From: ZC4RG19 sp017577565
Lineage (GTDB): Bacteria; Actinomycetota; Acidimicrobiia; Acidimicrobiales; VFJN01
Reading direction: 5' to 3'
Length of the DNA stretch: 64,000 nucleotides
Assembly: GCA_047459075.1 (NCBI GenBank)
Contig: VSCH01000014.1
Coordinates: 7,085 to 71,084, forward strand
Shown here: one piece after another, positions 24,877 through 32,505 of the stretch
Position numbering within the stretch: position 1 is the stretch's first letter
Layout of the letters: each line of letters starts with the position of its first letter
The notes under the pieces: generated by a model
What the model saw: the letters and a program-made list of their open reading frames with translations, nothing else
The model's database searches: none
What the model was told of the DNA's origin: nothing
Translations under genes and position numbers: made by a program

Positions 24877-26802
24877 GTGAGGCGACGATCGAGACGAGGG
24901 CGCGACGCGCCGGGGCCCGCCGCCGACGGGTCCGGCGGTCGCGCCGGCCGCTCCCGGTCGCGGCGCGACCGGGGCGGACCCGTCGACCCGGCGCCCCCGC
25001 GCCCGGCCGGCCCCGCCGCCCACGGACCACCGCGGGGCACCGGGACGACCCGCCCGCCCGAGCGGCGGGCACCCGGCGCCTACCGCGAGACCCGGGCGTA
25101 CGGCCCGGGCGTCGGCGCGCCCGCCCGCGACCGCGGCGCGTACGGCCGGATCGGCCCCGAGGCCGGCGGCGCGCCCCCGCGGTCCGAGGCCTACAGCGGC
25201 GCCGCCGCGGGCCGACCCGACCGCCTGCACGGCCGCCTCGCCGACCCGGTGGGGCGGATGCCCGACCGGCCCCGCCGCTCGTCGCCGGCCCACCTCGCCC
25301 CCCGCTACGACCGCCGGCGCCTCGGCGCGCTGGTGCTCGTCGCCGCCCTCGTCCTCGGCTGCGCCGCCGCCGCCCACCAGGTGGTCCAGCTCGTCCGGGA
25401 CGACGCCGACACGTCCGACGACCTGGCCGGGGCGCCCGACGAGCCGCTCGTCGTCGGCACCACGACGACCGCCCCGGCCGCCCCCGAGCAGGCCGCACCG
25501 GCCTCCGGCTTCCCGACCCCGGGCCTGCTGACGTTCCGGGGCAGCCCCACCCGCAGCTACCACGGGGAGGGGCCCGTCCCCACCGACCCCCGGGTGCTGT
25601 GGACCTACCCGGCCGACGGCGAGGGGATGTGCGCCGAGTCCGCCGTCGGCGACGAGGTGAAGGTGTGGTGCGGCAGCGGCTGGACCGGCCAGCCGGCGGT
25701 CTTCGAGCGCGACGGCCGCACCTGGGTCGTGTTCGGCGCCTACGACCGCATGGTCCACTTCGTCGACTACGAGACCGGCGAGGACATCCTCCCGCCCTTC
25801 GAGACCGGCGACATCATCAAGGGCTCGGTCACCGTCGACCCCGACGGGCTGCCGCTCGTCTACACGGGCAGCCGGGACAACAAGCTGCGGGTCATCGCCA
25901 TCGACCGCCCCGAGCCGACCGAGCTGTGGTCGCTCGACGCCCGGGACGTCAGCCCCACGATGTGGAACGACGACTGGGACGGCTCGCCGCTCGTGCTCGG
26001 CGACTACCTCTACGAGGGCGGCGAGAACTCGCAGTTCCACATCGTCAAGCTGAACCGGTCCATCGGCGACGACGGGCTCGTCCAGGTGGCGCCGGAGCTC
26101 GTGTTCAACACGCCGGGGTGGGACGAGGAGCTGCTGGCGGCGCTGGAGACCCGGCGGAACGACGTGTCGATCGAGAACTCCGTCGCCTACCACGACGGCG
26201 TCGTCTACTTCGCCAACTCCGGCGGCCTGGTCCAGGGCTGGGACGTGTCGGGCATCGCCGAGGGCGTGGCGCCGACCCGGGTGCTGCGGTTCTGGGCCGG
26301 CGACGACATCGACGCCTCGATCGTCGTCGACGAGGAGGGCTACCTCTACGTCGCGGTCGAGAACGAGCGGGGCAACAGCCGGTCCGCCGAGGTCGGGCAG
26401 CTGCTCAAGCTCGACCCCCGCTCGCCCGACGACCCGCTCGTGTGGTCGGTGCACGACAGCGGTGGCTTCTGGGCGACCCCGGCGCTGCACCGCGACATCG
26501 TCATCGCCGCCTCCGACGGCGGCACCGTCTACGGCGTCGACCGGGAGACGGGCGAGGTCCGCTGGACCTTCCAGCTCCCGCCGCCCACCTGGCAGTCGGC
26601 CGTCGTCGTCGACGACACGCTGGTCCAGGGCGACTGCCAGGGCGGGCTGCACGCCTACGACGTCTCCGACACGACCGTCGCCCCGCCCGAGCTGTGGCGC
26701 GTCGACCTCGAGGGCTGCATCGAGTCGACGCCCGCCCTGTGGCACGGGCGGATCTTCGTCGGCACGCGGGGCGGGCTCTTCTACGCCATCGGCGACGCCT
26801 GA
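24877..26802 (+). CDS. Membrane-anchored PQQ-like beta-propeller protein with disordered cytoplasmic N-terminus
   Basis: A 641-aa protein. Residues 1-145 are low-complexity (Arg, Gly, Pro, Ala) and probably disordered and cytoplasmic. Residues 149-171 form one membrane helix (LGALVLVAALVLGC). After a Thr/Pro-rich linker the rest is an extracellular eight-bladed type propeller with PQQ-like repeats (WVVFGAYDRMVHFVDYETGE, LYVAVENERG, VYGVDRETGEVRWTFQLP, GRIFVGTRGGLFYAIGD). It has no quinoprotein catalytic motif, so a binding or scaffold role is more likely. The GTG at 24877 has GGGGAG upstream. Confidence 0.82.
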   Translation: MRRRSRRGRDAPGPAADGSGGRAGRSRSRRDRGGPVDPAPPRPAGPAAHGPPRGTGTTRPPERRAPGAYRETRAYGPGVGAPARDRGAYGRIGPEAGGAPPRSEAYSGAAAGRPDRLHGRLADPVGRMPDRPRRSSPAHLAPRYDRRRLGALVLVAALVLGCAAAAHQVVQLVRDDADTSDDLAGAPDEPLVVGTTTTAPAAPEQAAPASGFPTPGLLTFRGSPTRSYHGEGPVPTDPRVLWTYPADGEGMCAESAVGDEVKVWCGSGWTGQPAVFERDGRTWVVFGAYDRMVHFVDYETGEDILPPFETGDIIKGSVTVDPDGLPLVYTGSRDNKLRVIAIDRPEPTELWSLDARDVSPTMWNDDWDGSPLVLGDYLYEGGENSQFHIVKLNRSIGDDGLVQVAPELVFNTPGWDEELLAALETRRNDVSIENSVAYHDGVVYFANSGGLVQGWDVSGIAEGVAPTRVLRFWAGDDIDASIVVDEEGYLYVAVENERGNSRSAEVGQLLKLDPRSPDDPLVWSVHDSGGFWATPALHRDIVIAASDGGTVYGVDRETGEVRWTFQLPPPTWQSAVVVDDTLVQGDCQGGLHAYDVSDTTVAPPELWRVDLEGCIESTPALWHGRIFVGTRGGLFYAIGDA

Positions 26803-26805
26803 CCG

Positions 26806-26823
26806 CCGCCCGTCCCCGGGCGG
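26806..26823 (+). terminator. Hairpin after the beta-propeller gene
   Basis: A 7-bp GC stem (CCGCCCG/CGGGCGG) with a 4-nt loop begins 3 nt after the stop codon. Confidence 0.5.
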
Positions 26824-26842
26824 GGGCCGCCGCGGGTGGCCC

Positions 26843-26848
26843 TATCCT
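26843..26848 (+). promoter_or_regulatory. -10 hexamer TATCCT, leaderless start of the molybdenum hydroxylase fusion
   Basis: TATCCT lies 6 nt before the GTG at 26855 and 20 nt after the preceding terminator hairpin. Confidence 0.45.
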
Positions 26849-26854
26849 CGCCCC

Positions 26855-28516
26855 GTGACCGCGCCGACCCCTCCCAACCGCCCCCCGCTCACCTTCACCG
26901 TCGACGGCCGGTCGGTCGAGGTCCCCGACGACGGCTCCAGCCTGCTCGGGGTCCTGCGCGACCGCCTCGGGATCCGCTCGGCCAAGGACGGCTGCAGCCC
27001 CCAGGGCCAGTGCGGCTGCTGCACCGTGCTGGTCGACGGCCAGCCCCGGGTGGCCTGCGTGACGCCCGCCCGCCGGGTGCGGGGCCGCACGATCACCACG
27101 CTCGACGGCCTGCCCGAGGACGAGCGCCGGTCGTGGGCCGAGGCGTTCTGCGCCACCGGCGCGAGCCAGTGCGGCTTCTGCACGCCGGGGATCGTCGTCC
27201 GGCTGTCCGGCCTCGCCGCCAAGGGCACCGCGGCCGACGACACGGCGGCGGTCGAGCAGGCGCTGCTGGCCCACCTCTGCCGTTGCACCGGCTGGCGCAC
27301 CATCCTCGAGGCCTGGGCGGCCCACGTCGGCGGGCGCGCCGCCGGCGACCCCGACCGCGACCTCGAGGCCGCGGCGCGGCGGGCGACGATCGAGGGGCGG
27401 ACGCCCCAAGCGGTGTCCCCCGAGGTGGCGCTCGGCCACGGCGGCTTCGCCGACGACGGCGCCCCCGACGGCGCCCTGGTCGCCGTGCCCGACGGCGCCG
27501 GGGGGTGGTCGGTCGGCGAGACCCTGGCCGAGGCCCGGGCGGCCGCCGGGAAGGTGCAGGGCCGCCGGACCACCGTCGAGGTGCGCCACCCGCTCGAGCC
27601 GCCGCCGGGCGACTGGGCGGCGACGCTGGTGACGACCTGGGTCGAGCCCGGCTACCTCGAGCTGGACGCGTCGTGGTGCGAGCCGGGCGGCGAGCCGGCC
27701 TCCCCGCTCGGCAACGGCGGGGCGTTCGGCGGGAAGCTCTCGACGGTCGTCACGACGGCGGCCCGGGAGCTGGCCGACCGGCACGGCCGGCCGGTGCGGG
27801 TCCTGCTCGCCCGCGAGGACGCGGTCCGGATGGGCCCGAAGCGCCCGCCGGTGGCCGGCGGGATGCGGGCCGACGGCTCCGGCGTGCTGCGGGTCGTCGC
27901 CACCCCGGGGATCGGCGAGGTCGTGGCCCGGGTGGCGCCCCGGCTGCACGTCGAGCAGGTCGAGGTGCCCGGGCCCGCCACGTCGCTCGACCTCCGGGCG
28001 GCCGGGTGGGCCGAGGCCCTCGTGCTCGCCGCCGGCGCCGGCGCCGTGCTCGACGAGGGGGCGGACGCCCCCGGCGTCCTGGCCGTGGAGCGGGAGGCCG
28101 GGGCGGACGGGGCGGGGCGGGGCGCGGTGGCGCTGCGCTCGCCCGACGGCGCGGTGGCCCGGGCCGAGGTCGTGACCGGCGACGACCCGCGGGTCGCGGT
28201 CGAGGTGTCGTGCGGCGAGGTGCTCGACGAGGTGGTGCTGCGCTCCTACTGCATCGGCGCCGCCCACATGGCGCTCGGCTGGGTGACGAGCGAGGGCCTG
28301 GCGGTCGACGACGAGGGCCGCGTCCACGACCTGACCATCCGCAGCTTCGGCATCCTGCGGGCGGTCGACATGCCCCCGGTGGAGGTGGCGCTCGACCGGG
28401 CGGCCTCGGGCCCGCCGGTCAACGGCTCGGACGCGGTGTTCGCCGCGGTGGCCGCGGCCGCGTGGCTGGCCCAGGGCGCGCCGCCCGCCTGGCCGACCGG
28501 CGTCCGGCTGCGCTGA
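26855..28516 (+). CDS. Compact fusion of 2Fe-2S protein and truncated xanthine-dehydrogenase-type molybdenum subunit
   Basis: A 553-aa fusion. Residues 1-155 form a two-cluster 2Fe-2S subunit: the plant-type site DGCSPQGQCGCCTVLVDG (Cys47, 53, 56, with Cys68) and the second site SQCGFCTPG plus HLCRCTGW. The remaining 390 residues match only pieces of the large molybdopterin subunit: GNGGAFGGKLS (the GGGFGGK loop), LLAREDAVRMGPKRPP, and a C-terminal part around IGAAHMALGWVTSEG and ILRAVDMPPVEV. The domain is about half the usual 700-800 aa, and the N-terminal substrate/cofactor half is absent. A selenium- or molybdenum-hydroxylase role is plausible but unproven. Confidence 0.8.
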   Translation: MTAPTPPNRPPLTFTVDGRSVEVPDDGSSLLGVLRDRLGIRSAKDGCSPQGQCGCCTVLVDGQPRVACVTPARRVRGRTITTLDGLPEDERRSWAEAFCATGASQCGFCTPGIVVRLSGLAAKGTAADDTAAVEQALLAHLCRCTGWRTILEAWAAHVGGRAAGDPDRDLEAAARRATIEGRTPQAVSPEVALGHGGFADDGAPDGALVAVPDGAGGWSVGETLAEARAAAGKVQGRRTTVEVRHPLEPPPGDWAATLVTTWVEPGYLELDASWCEPGGEPASPLGNGGAFGGKLSTVVTTAARELADRHGRPVRVLLAREDAVRMGPKRPPVAGGMRADGSGVLRVVATPGIGEVVARVAPRLHVEQVEVPGPATSLDLRAAGWAEALVLAAGAGAVLDEGADAPGVLAVEREAGADGAGRGAVALRSPDGAVARAEVVTGDDPRVAVEVSCGEVLDEVVLRSYCIGAAHMALGWVTSEGLAVDDEGRVHDLTIRSFGILRAVDMPPVEVALDRAASGPPVNGSDAVFAAVAAAAWLAQGAPPAWPTGVRLR

Positions 28517-28524
28517 CGGCCGCA

Positions 28525-28548
28525 CCGGGGCGGGCGCGCCCGCCCCGG
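28525..28548. terminator. Perfect 24-nt palindrome after the hydroxylase gene
   Basis: CCGGGGCGGGCG followed by its exact complement starts 9 nt past the stop codon and would form a 10-12-bp hairpin. Confidence 0.65.
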
Positions 28549-28565
28549 CCCGCCGCGCCGCGGGC

Positions 28566-28571
28566 TACCGT
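28566..28571 (+). promoter_or_regulatory. -10 hexamer TACCGT, leaderless start of ridA
   Basis: TACCGT lies 7 nt before the ATG at 28579. Confidence 0.4.
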
Positions 28572-28578
28572 CGAGCCG

Positions 28579-28938
28579 ATGTCCACGCCTGCGAAGCCCG
28601 TCGGTCCCTACACGCCCGTCGTCCGCGCCGGGGGGTGGCTCGTGGTGTCCGGCCAGGTCGGCATCGCCGACGGCCGGCTCGTGCCGGGCGGCACGGCGGC
28701 CGAGACCCGCCAGGCGCTCGCCAACCTCGAGGCCCAGCTGGCCACCGAGGGCGCCTCGCTCACCGACGTCGTGAAGACCACCGTCTTCCTCCGCCACATG
28801 AGCGACTACGCGGTCATGAACGAGGTGTACACCGAGGTCTTCGGCGACCACCGGCCGGCCCGCTCGGCCATCGGCGTGGCCGAGCTCCCGCTCGGCGCGC
28901 TGGTCGAAGTGGAGGCCTGGGCGTGGGTCGGGGGATGA
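28579..28938 (+). CDS. RidA-family enamine/imine deaminase
   Basis: A 119-aa RidA/YjgF-fold protein. The arginine that binds the substrate carboxylate is in HRPARSAIGVAELPLGALVE, the family signature, and the segment VVKTTVFLRHMSDYAVMNEV is typical. Proteins of this family hydrolyse reactive 2-aminoacrylate and similar enamines released by PLP enzymes, and act as trimers. No partner PLP enzyme is adjacent. Confidence 0.92.
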   Translation: MSTPAKPVGPYTPVVRAGGWLVVSGQVGIADGRLVPGGTAAETRQALANLEAQLATEGASLTDVVKTTVFLRHMSDYAVMNEVYTEVFGDHRPARSAIGVAELPLGALVEVEAWAWVGG

Positions 28939-28945
28939 TGGGCCC

Positions 28946-29104
28946 ATGCTCGGCGCTGTCCTGATCGTCATCGCGCTCGTCGTCGTCATCCCGGTCGCCG
29001 TCCTCGTCACCACGCCGATCATCGCCGCCGTCCTCGGCTGGTCGCTGAAGGCCGACGCCGAGCGCCGCCACGAGGGCAGCGAGCTGATCGCGCTCAACCG
29101 CTGA
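28946..29104 (+). CDS. 52-aa single-helix membrane protein, unknown function
   Basis: A short gene starting ATG at 28946 encodes one long hydrophobic helix (MLGAVLIVIALVVVIPVAVL and on to AAVLGW) followed by a charged tail DAERRHEGSELIALN. The ordered helix-plus-tail design, codon bias and position 7 nt after ridA support a real gene. The function is unknown. A similar tail recurs, to my memory, in small actinobacterial proteins, which would need a search. Confidence 0.75.
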   Translation: MLGAVLIVIALVVVIPVAVLVTTPIIAAVLGWSLKADAERRHEGSELIALNR

Positions 29105-29112
29105 GCGCCCCG

Positions 29113-29134
29113 CGGCCGCCGGCAGGGGCGGCCG
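29113..29134. terminator. Hairpin between converging genes
   Basis: An 8-bp stem (CGGCCGCC/GGCGGCCG) with a 6-nt loop lies between the small membrane protein stop and the glnR stop. Confidence 0.55.
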
Positions 29135-29137
29135 GGG

Positions 29138-29818
29138 CTACGGGGTCCAGCGCGCCTGGCCGAAGCGGTAGCCGACGGAGCGCACGGTCTGGATCAGGCT
29201 GGCGTGCTCCTCGCCGAGCTTGGCCCGCAGGCGGCGGATGTGGACGTCGACCGTCCGGGCGCCGCCGAAGTACTCGTAGCCCCACACCCGGCTGAGCAGG
29301 ACCTCGCGGGTGAACACCCGACCGGGGTGGGCGGCGAGGAACTTCAGCAGCTCGTACTCCATGTAGGTGAGGTCGAGCGGCTGGCCGTCGATGGCCGCCT
29401 GGTAGGTCTCCAGGTTGAGCACCAGGGGGCCGTACTCGACGAGCTCGGGGCGCGTGCCCCGCCCGCTCCGCCAGAACAGGTGCTTCAGCCGGGCCTCCAG
29501 CTCCAGCGGCTGGAACGGGTACAGGCAGAAGTCGTCGAACAGGTCCTCGCGCAGCTCCAGGTCGCCCAGCTGCGCACCGGACACCAACAGGAGCAGGGGT
29601 TCGAGGGGCGTGTCGCGCTTGCGCACCGCCCGGCACAGCCGGAAGGCGCTCTCGGGCTCCTGGACGGCGACGACGACCGCCCCCGACCAGCCGTCGGCCG
29701 GCTCGTCGCGCGCCGCCGCCCGCTCGTCGGCGACGGCCTTCCACGGGTAGCCGGCGAGGTCGAGGGCCTGGGCGAGCTCCGGCGGGGCGGGGTCCGGGTG
29801 GATCAGCAGCGGTTCCAT
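29138..29818 (-). CDS. glnR: GlnR-type nitrogen regulator (orphan OmpR-family response regulator)
   Basis: A 226-aa protein: degenerate receiver (about 1-115) and OmpR winged helix (about 125-220, with LDLTYMEYELLKFLAAHPGR, VWGYEYFGGARTVDVHIRRL and IQTVRSVGYRFG), closest to actinobacterial GlnR. The receiver has lost the phospho-aspartate (VVVAVQEP where a D is expected), as is known for GlnR, which is not controlled by a kinase. GlnR controls nitrogen assimilation genes. It lies 25 nt downstream of a glutamine synthetase gene, likely in one transcript, and near an operator array matching its box. Confidence 0.88.
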   Translation of the reverse strand: MEPLLIHPDPAPPELAQALDLAGYPWKAVADERAAARDEPADGWSGAVVVAVQEPESAFRLCRAVRKRDTPLEPLLLLVSGAQLGDLELREDLFDDFCLYPFQPLELEARLKHLFWRSGRGTRPELVEYGPLVLNLETYQAAIDGQPLDLTYMEYELLKFLAAHPGRVFTREVLLSRVWGYEYFGGARTVDVHIRRLRAKLGEEHASLIQTVRSVGYRFGQARWTP

Positions 29819-29843
29819 CGGGTGCCGCTCGCGCGCGTCGGGC

Positions 29844-31187
29844 TCAGAGGCGCGGGAGGTAGCGCTCGAGCTCGAAGGTCGTCACGTGCGTCTTGTACTC
29901 CATCCACTCCTGCCGCTTGTTGCGGATGAACCACTCGAAGACGTGCTCGCCGAGCGCCTCGGCCACCAGCTCGGAGCGCTCCATCTCGTCGAGCGCGTCC
30001 GACAGCGACTGCGGCAGCGTGTCGATGCCCTCGGCGATGCGCTCGGCCTCGGTCAGCTCGTAGAGGTTGACGACGGTCTCGTCGGCCAGCTCGTAGCCCT
30101 TCTCGATGCCCCGCAGGCCCGCGGCGAGGATGACCGAGAACGCCAGGTAGGGGTTGCAGGCCGGGTCGGGCGCCCGGTACTCGAGGCGGGCGCTCTCGGC
30201 CTTGCCCTTCTTGATCGGCGGCACGTTGACGATGACCGACCGGTTGTTGCGGGCCCACGACGTGTAGATCGGCGCCTCGTAGCCGACCACCAGCCGCTTG
30301 TAGGAGTTCACCCACTGGTTGGTCACCGCGGTGATCTCCCGCGCGTGGTGCAGCAGGCCGGCGATGAACCCGCGGGCGACCTCGGACAGGCTGTACTCGT
30401 CGTCCGGGTCGTAGAAGGCGTTGGTGTCGCCCTCGAACAGCGACACGTGCGTGTGCATCCCCGAGCCCTGCACACCGGTGAGCGGCTTGGGCATGAAGGT
30501 GGCGTGCACGCCGGCCTCCAGCGCGACCTCCTTCACGACGAGGCGGAAGGTCATGACGCTGTCGGCCATCGTCAGCGCGTCGGTGTAGCGCAGGTCGATC
30601 TCGTGCTGGCTGGGCGCGTCCTCGTGGTGGCTGTACTCGACCGGGATGCCCAGGGCCTCGAGGGTGTGGATGGTCCGCTGGCGCAGGTCGGTCGCCACGT
30701 CGGCCGTCGTCAGGTCGAAGTACGACGCCTGGTCGAGAGGCTCGGGGCGCTTCGACGGGTCGCCGTCCGCGAAGTAGAAGAACTCCATCTCGGGGGCGAC
30801 GTAGAAGCTGAAGCCCTTCTCGCGCGCCTTCTCGAGGTTGCGGCGAAGGACCTGGCGGGGGTCGCCCTCGAACGGGCTGCCGTCGAGGTTGATGATGTCG
30901 CAGAACACCCGGGCCGACGTGCCGACGCCGTCGGCCCAGGGCAGGATCTCGAAGCTGTTCGGGTCGGGGCGGGCCAGGACGTCCGACTCCTGCACGCGGG
31001 AGTAGCCGTCGATCGACGAGCCGTCGAACCGCATGCCCTCCTCGAACGCGCCCTCGAGCTCGACCGGCGAGATGGCGAAGGACTTCAGCTGCCCCAGCAC
31101 GTCCGTGAACCAGAGGCGGATCATCCGCACGCCGCGCTCCTCGACCGTGCGGAGGACGTAGTCTCGCTGGCGCTCCGAGCTCTCCAT
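29844..31187 (-). CDS. glnA: Glutamine synthetase type I-alpha (not adenylylated)
   Basis: A 447-aa GSI. It has MRFDGSSIDGYSRVQESD, VAPEMEFFYF, the catalytic loops GSGMHTHVSLFE and the arginine-flap segment NNRSVIVNVPPIKKGKAESA. The length and the absence of the NLYDLPP adenylylation tyrosine (here NLYELTEAE) place it in the short alpha group. It converts glutamate and ammonia to glutamine. ATG at 31187 was preferred to an upstream in-frame ATG at 31334, which would run through the operator region. It is divergent from glnII and followed by glnR. Confidence 0.92.
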   Translation of the reverse strand: MESSERQRDYVLRTVEERGVRMIRLWFTDVLGQLKSFAISPVELEGAFEEGMRFDGSSIDGYSRVQESDVLARPDPNSFEILPWADGVGTSARVFCDIINLDGSPFEGDPRQVLRRNLEKAREKGFSFYVAPEMEFFYFADGDPSKRPEPLDQASYFDLTTADVATDLRQRTIHTLEALGIPVEYSHHEDAPSQHEIDLRYTDALTMADSVMTFRLVVKEVALEAGVHATFMPKPLTGVQGSGMHTHVSLFEGDTNAFYDPDDEYSLSEVARGFIAGLLHHAREITAVTNQWVNSYKRLVVGYEAPIYTSWARNNRSVIVNVPPIKKGKAESARLEYRAPDPACNPYLAFSVILAAGLRGIEKGYELADETVVNLYELTEAERIAEGIDTLPQSLSDALDEMERSELVAEALGEHVFEWFIRNKRQEWMEYKTHVTTFELERYLPRL

Positions 31188-31239
31188 GGGGGGAATGGTG
31201 GGGCCGCCCCGGGCGGCGCCGCAACCAGGGCCTCGTCGG

Positions 31240-31288
31240 TTCACAGTCCGTTCACACATGGGCAACAGGTCGGAAACTGCCCGTTGCC
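31240..31288. promoter_or_regulatory. Five half-sites at 11-bp spacing, GlnR-box-like array
   Basis: The 152-bp divergent region between the GSI-alpha gene and glnII holds TTCAC, TTCAC, GCAAC, GAAAC and TTGCC, each 5 bp and separated by exactly 6 bp (starts 31240, 31251, 31262, 31273, 31284). The known actinobacterial GlnR box is gTnAC-n6-GaAAC repeated with the same 11-bp phase. With glnR next door, direct control of both synthetase genes is likely. Confidence 0.65.
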
Positions 31289-31339
31289 AGCCTGCGGAGC
31301 CGTCACGCTGGACTCGCCGAACGGGAGGATCCACCCCCC

Positions 31340-32344
31340 ATGACGTACAAGGCCGAATACATCTGGATCGACGGCACCGAGCCGACGGCCAAGCTGCGGT
31401 CGAAGACCAAGATCCTGCCGGACGGCGCGGAGATCCCGATCTGGGGGTTCGACGGCTCGAGCACCAACCAGGCCCCGGGTGACCGCTCCGACTGCGTGCT
31501 GCAGCCGGTGTTCACCTGCCCCGACCCGGTGCGGGGCGGCGACAACGTCCTCGTGCTGTGCGAGGTCCTCAACACCGACATGACCCCGCACCCCTCCAAC
31601 ACCCGGGCCCGGTGCGTCGAGATCGCCGAGCGCTACAAGGACCACGAGCCCATCTTCGGGATCGAGCAGGAGTACACGTTCTTCAAGGACGGCCGCCCGC
31701 TGGGCTTCCCGCCCGGCGGCTTCCCCGCCCCGCAGGGCGGCTACTACTGCGGCGTCGGCGCCGACGAGGTGTTCGGCCGCGACATCGTCGAGGCCCACCT
31801 CGACGCCTGCCTGGCCGCCGGCCTGCACATCTCGGGCATCAACGCCGAGGTGATGCCCGGCCAGTGGGAGTTCCAGGTCGGCCCGGTCGGCGTGCCGCAG
31901 GTCGCCGACGAGCTGTGGGTGGCCCGGTGGCTGCTCTACCGGATCGCCGAGGACTTCGGCATCTCGGCCACCCTCGACCCCAAGCCGGTGAAGGGCGACT
32001 GGAACGGCGCCGGCGCCCACACCAACTTCTCGACCAAGGCCATGCGCGAGAGCTACGACGCCGTCATCGCCGCCGCCGAAGCCCTCGGCAAGGACCCGCA
32101 GAAGCACATCGACGGCTACGGGGCCGACATCCAGCACCGCCTCACCGGCATGCACGAGACGGCCCCGTGGGACACCTACAGCTACGGCGTCTCGAACCGC
32201 GGCGCCTCGGTCCGCATCCCCTGGCAGGTCGAGGTCGACCAGAAGGGCTACATCGAGGACCGCCGCCCGAACGCCAACTGCGACCCCTACGTCGTCACCC
32301 GGCTGCTGGTCGAGACGATCTGCTCGGCCGAGCAGCAGCAGTGA
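31340..32344 (+). CDS. glnII: Glutamine synthetase type II (eukaryote-like)
   Basis: A 334-aa GSII. Hallmarks are WIDGTEPTAKLRSKTK near the start, IWGFDGSSTNQAPGDRSD, FGIEQEYTFFKDGRPLGFP, GKD-type loops, and HETAPWDTYSYGVSNRGASV with IEDRRPNANCDPY at the end. These octa/decameric enzymes are not adenylylated. In Streptomyces glnII is GlnR-controlled. The ATG has GGGAGGATCC upstream. It is divergent from the GSI-alpha gene across the operator array. Confidence 0.95.
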   Translation: MTYKAEYIWIDGTEPTAKLRSKTKILPDGAEIPIWGFDGSSTNQAPGDRSDCVLQPVFTCPDPVRGGDNVLVLCEVLNTDMTPHPSNTRARCVEIAERYKDHEPIFGIEQEYTFFKDGRPLGFPPGGFPAPQGGYYCGVGADEVFGRDIVEAHLDACLAAGLHISGINAEVMPGQWEFQVGPVGVPQVADELWVARWLLYRIAEDFGISATLDPKPVKGDWNGAGAHTNFSTKAMRESYDAVIAAAEALGKDPQKHIDGYGADIQHRLTGMHETAPWDTYSYGVSNRGASVRIPWQVEVDQKGYIEDRRPNANCDPYVVTRLLVETICSAEQQQ

Positions 32345-32376
32345 GCCAACGGCTCTCCTCGCGGGGGGAACCGCGG

Positions 32377-32402
32377 CCGGGGCGCCCGTGCGGGCGCCCC
32401 GG
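32377..32402 (+). terminator. Strong hairpin terminator after glnII
   Basis: A perfect 12-bp stem (CCGGGGCGCCCG and its complement) with a 2-nt TG centre, 33 nt past the stop codon. Confidence 0.75.
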
Positions 32403-32465
32403 TGGCGCGGACGGGCACCGGGCCGGCCCGCACCGACCGTCCCGGTGCGCCGACACCCCGCTTGT

Positions 32466-32471
32466 TAGCGT
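32466..32471 (+). promoter_or_regulatory. -10 hexamer TAGCGT upstream of glnA (GSI-beta)
   Basis: TAGCGT would give a start near 32478 and a leader of about 28 nt carrying GAAGGGAG before the GTG at 32506. A partial GTTAG/GAAGC pair overlaps it but does not fit GlnR spacing. Confidence 0.35.
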
Positions 32472-32505
32472 GCGAAGCCGATCGAGCACCTGAAGGGAGC
32501 AACGA

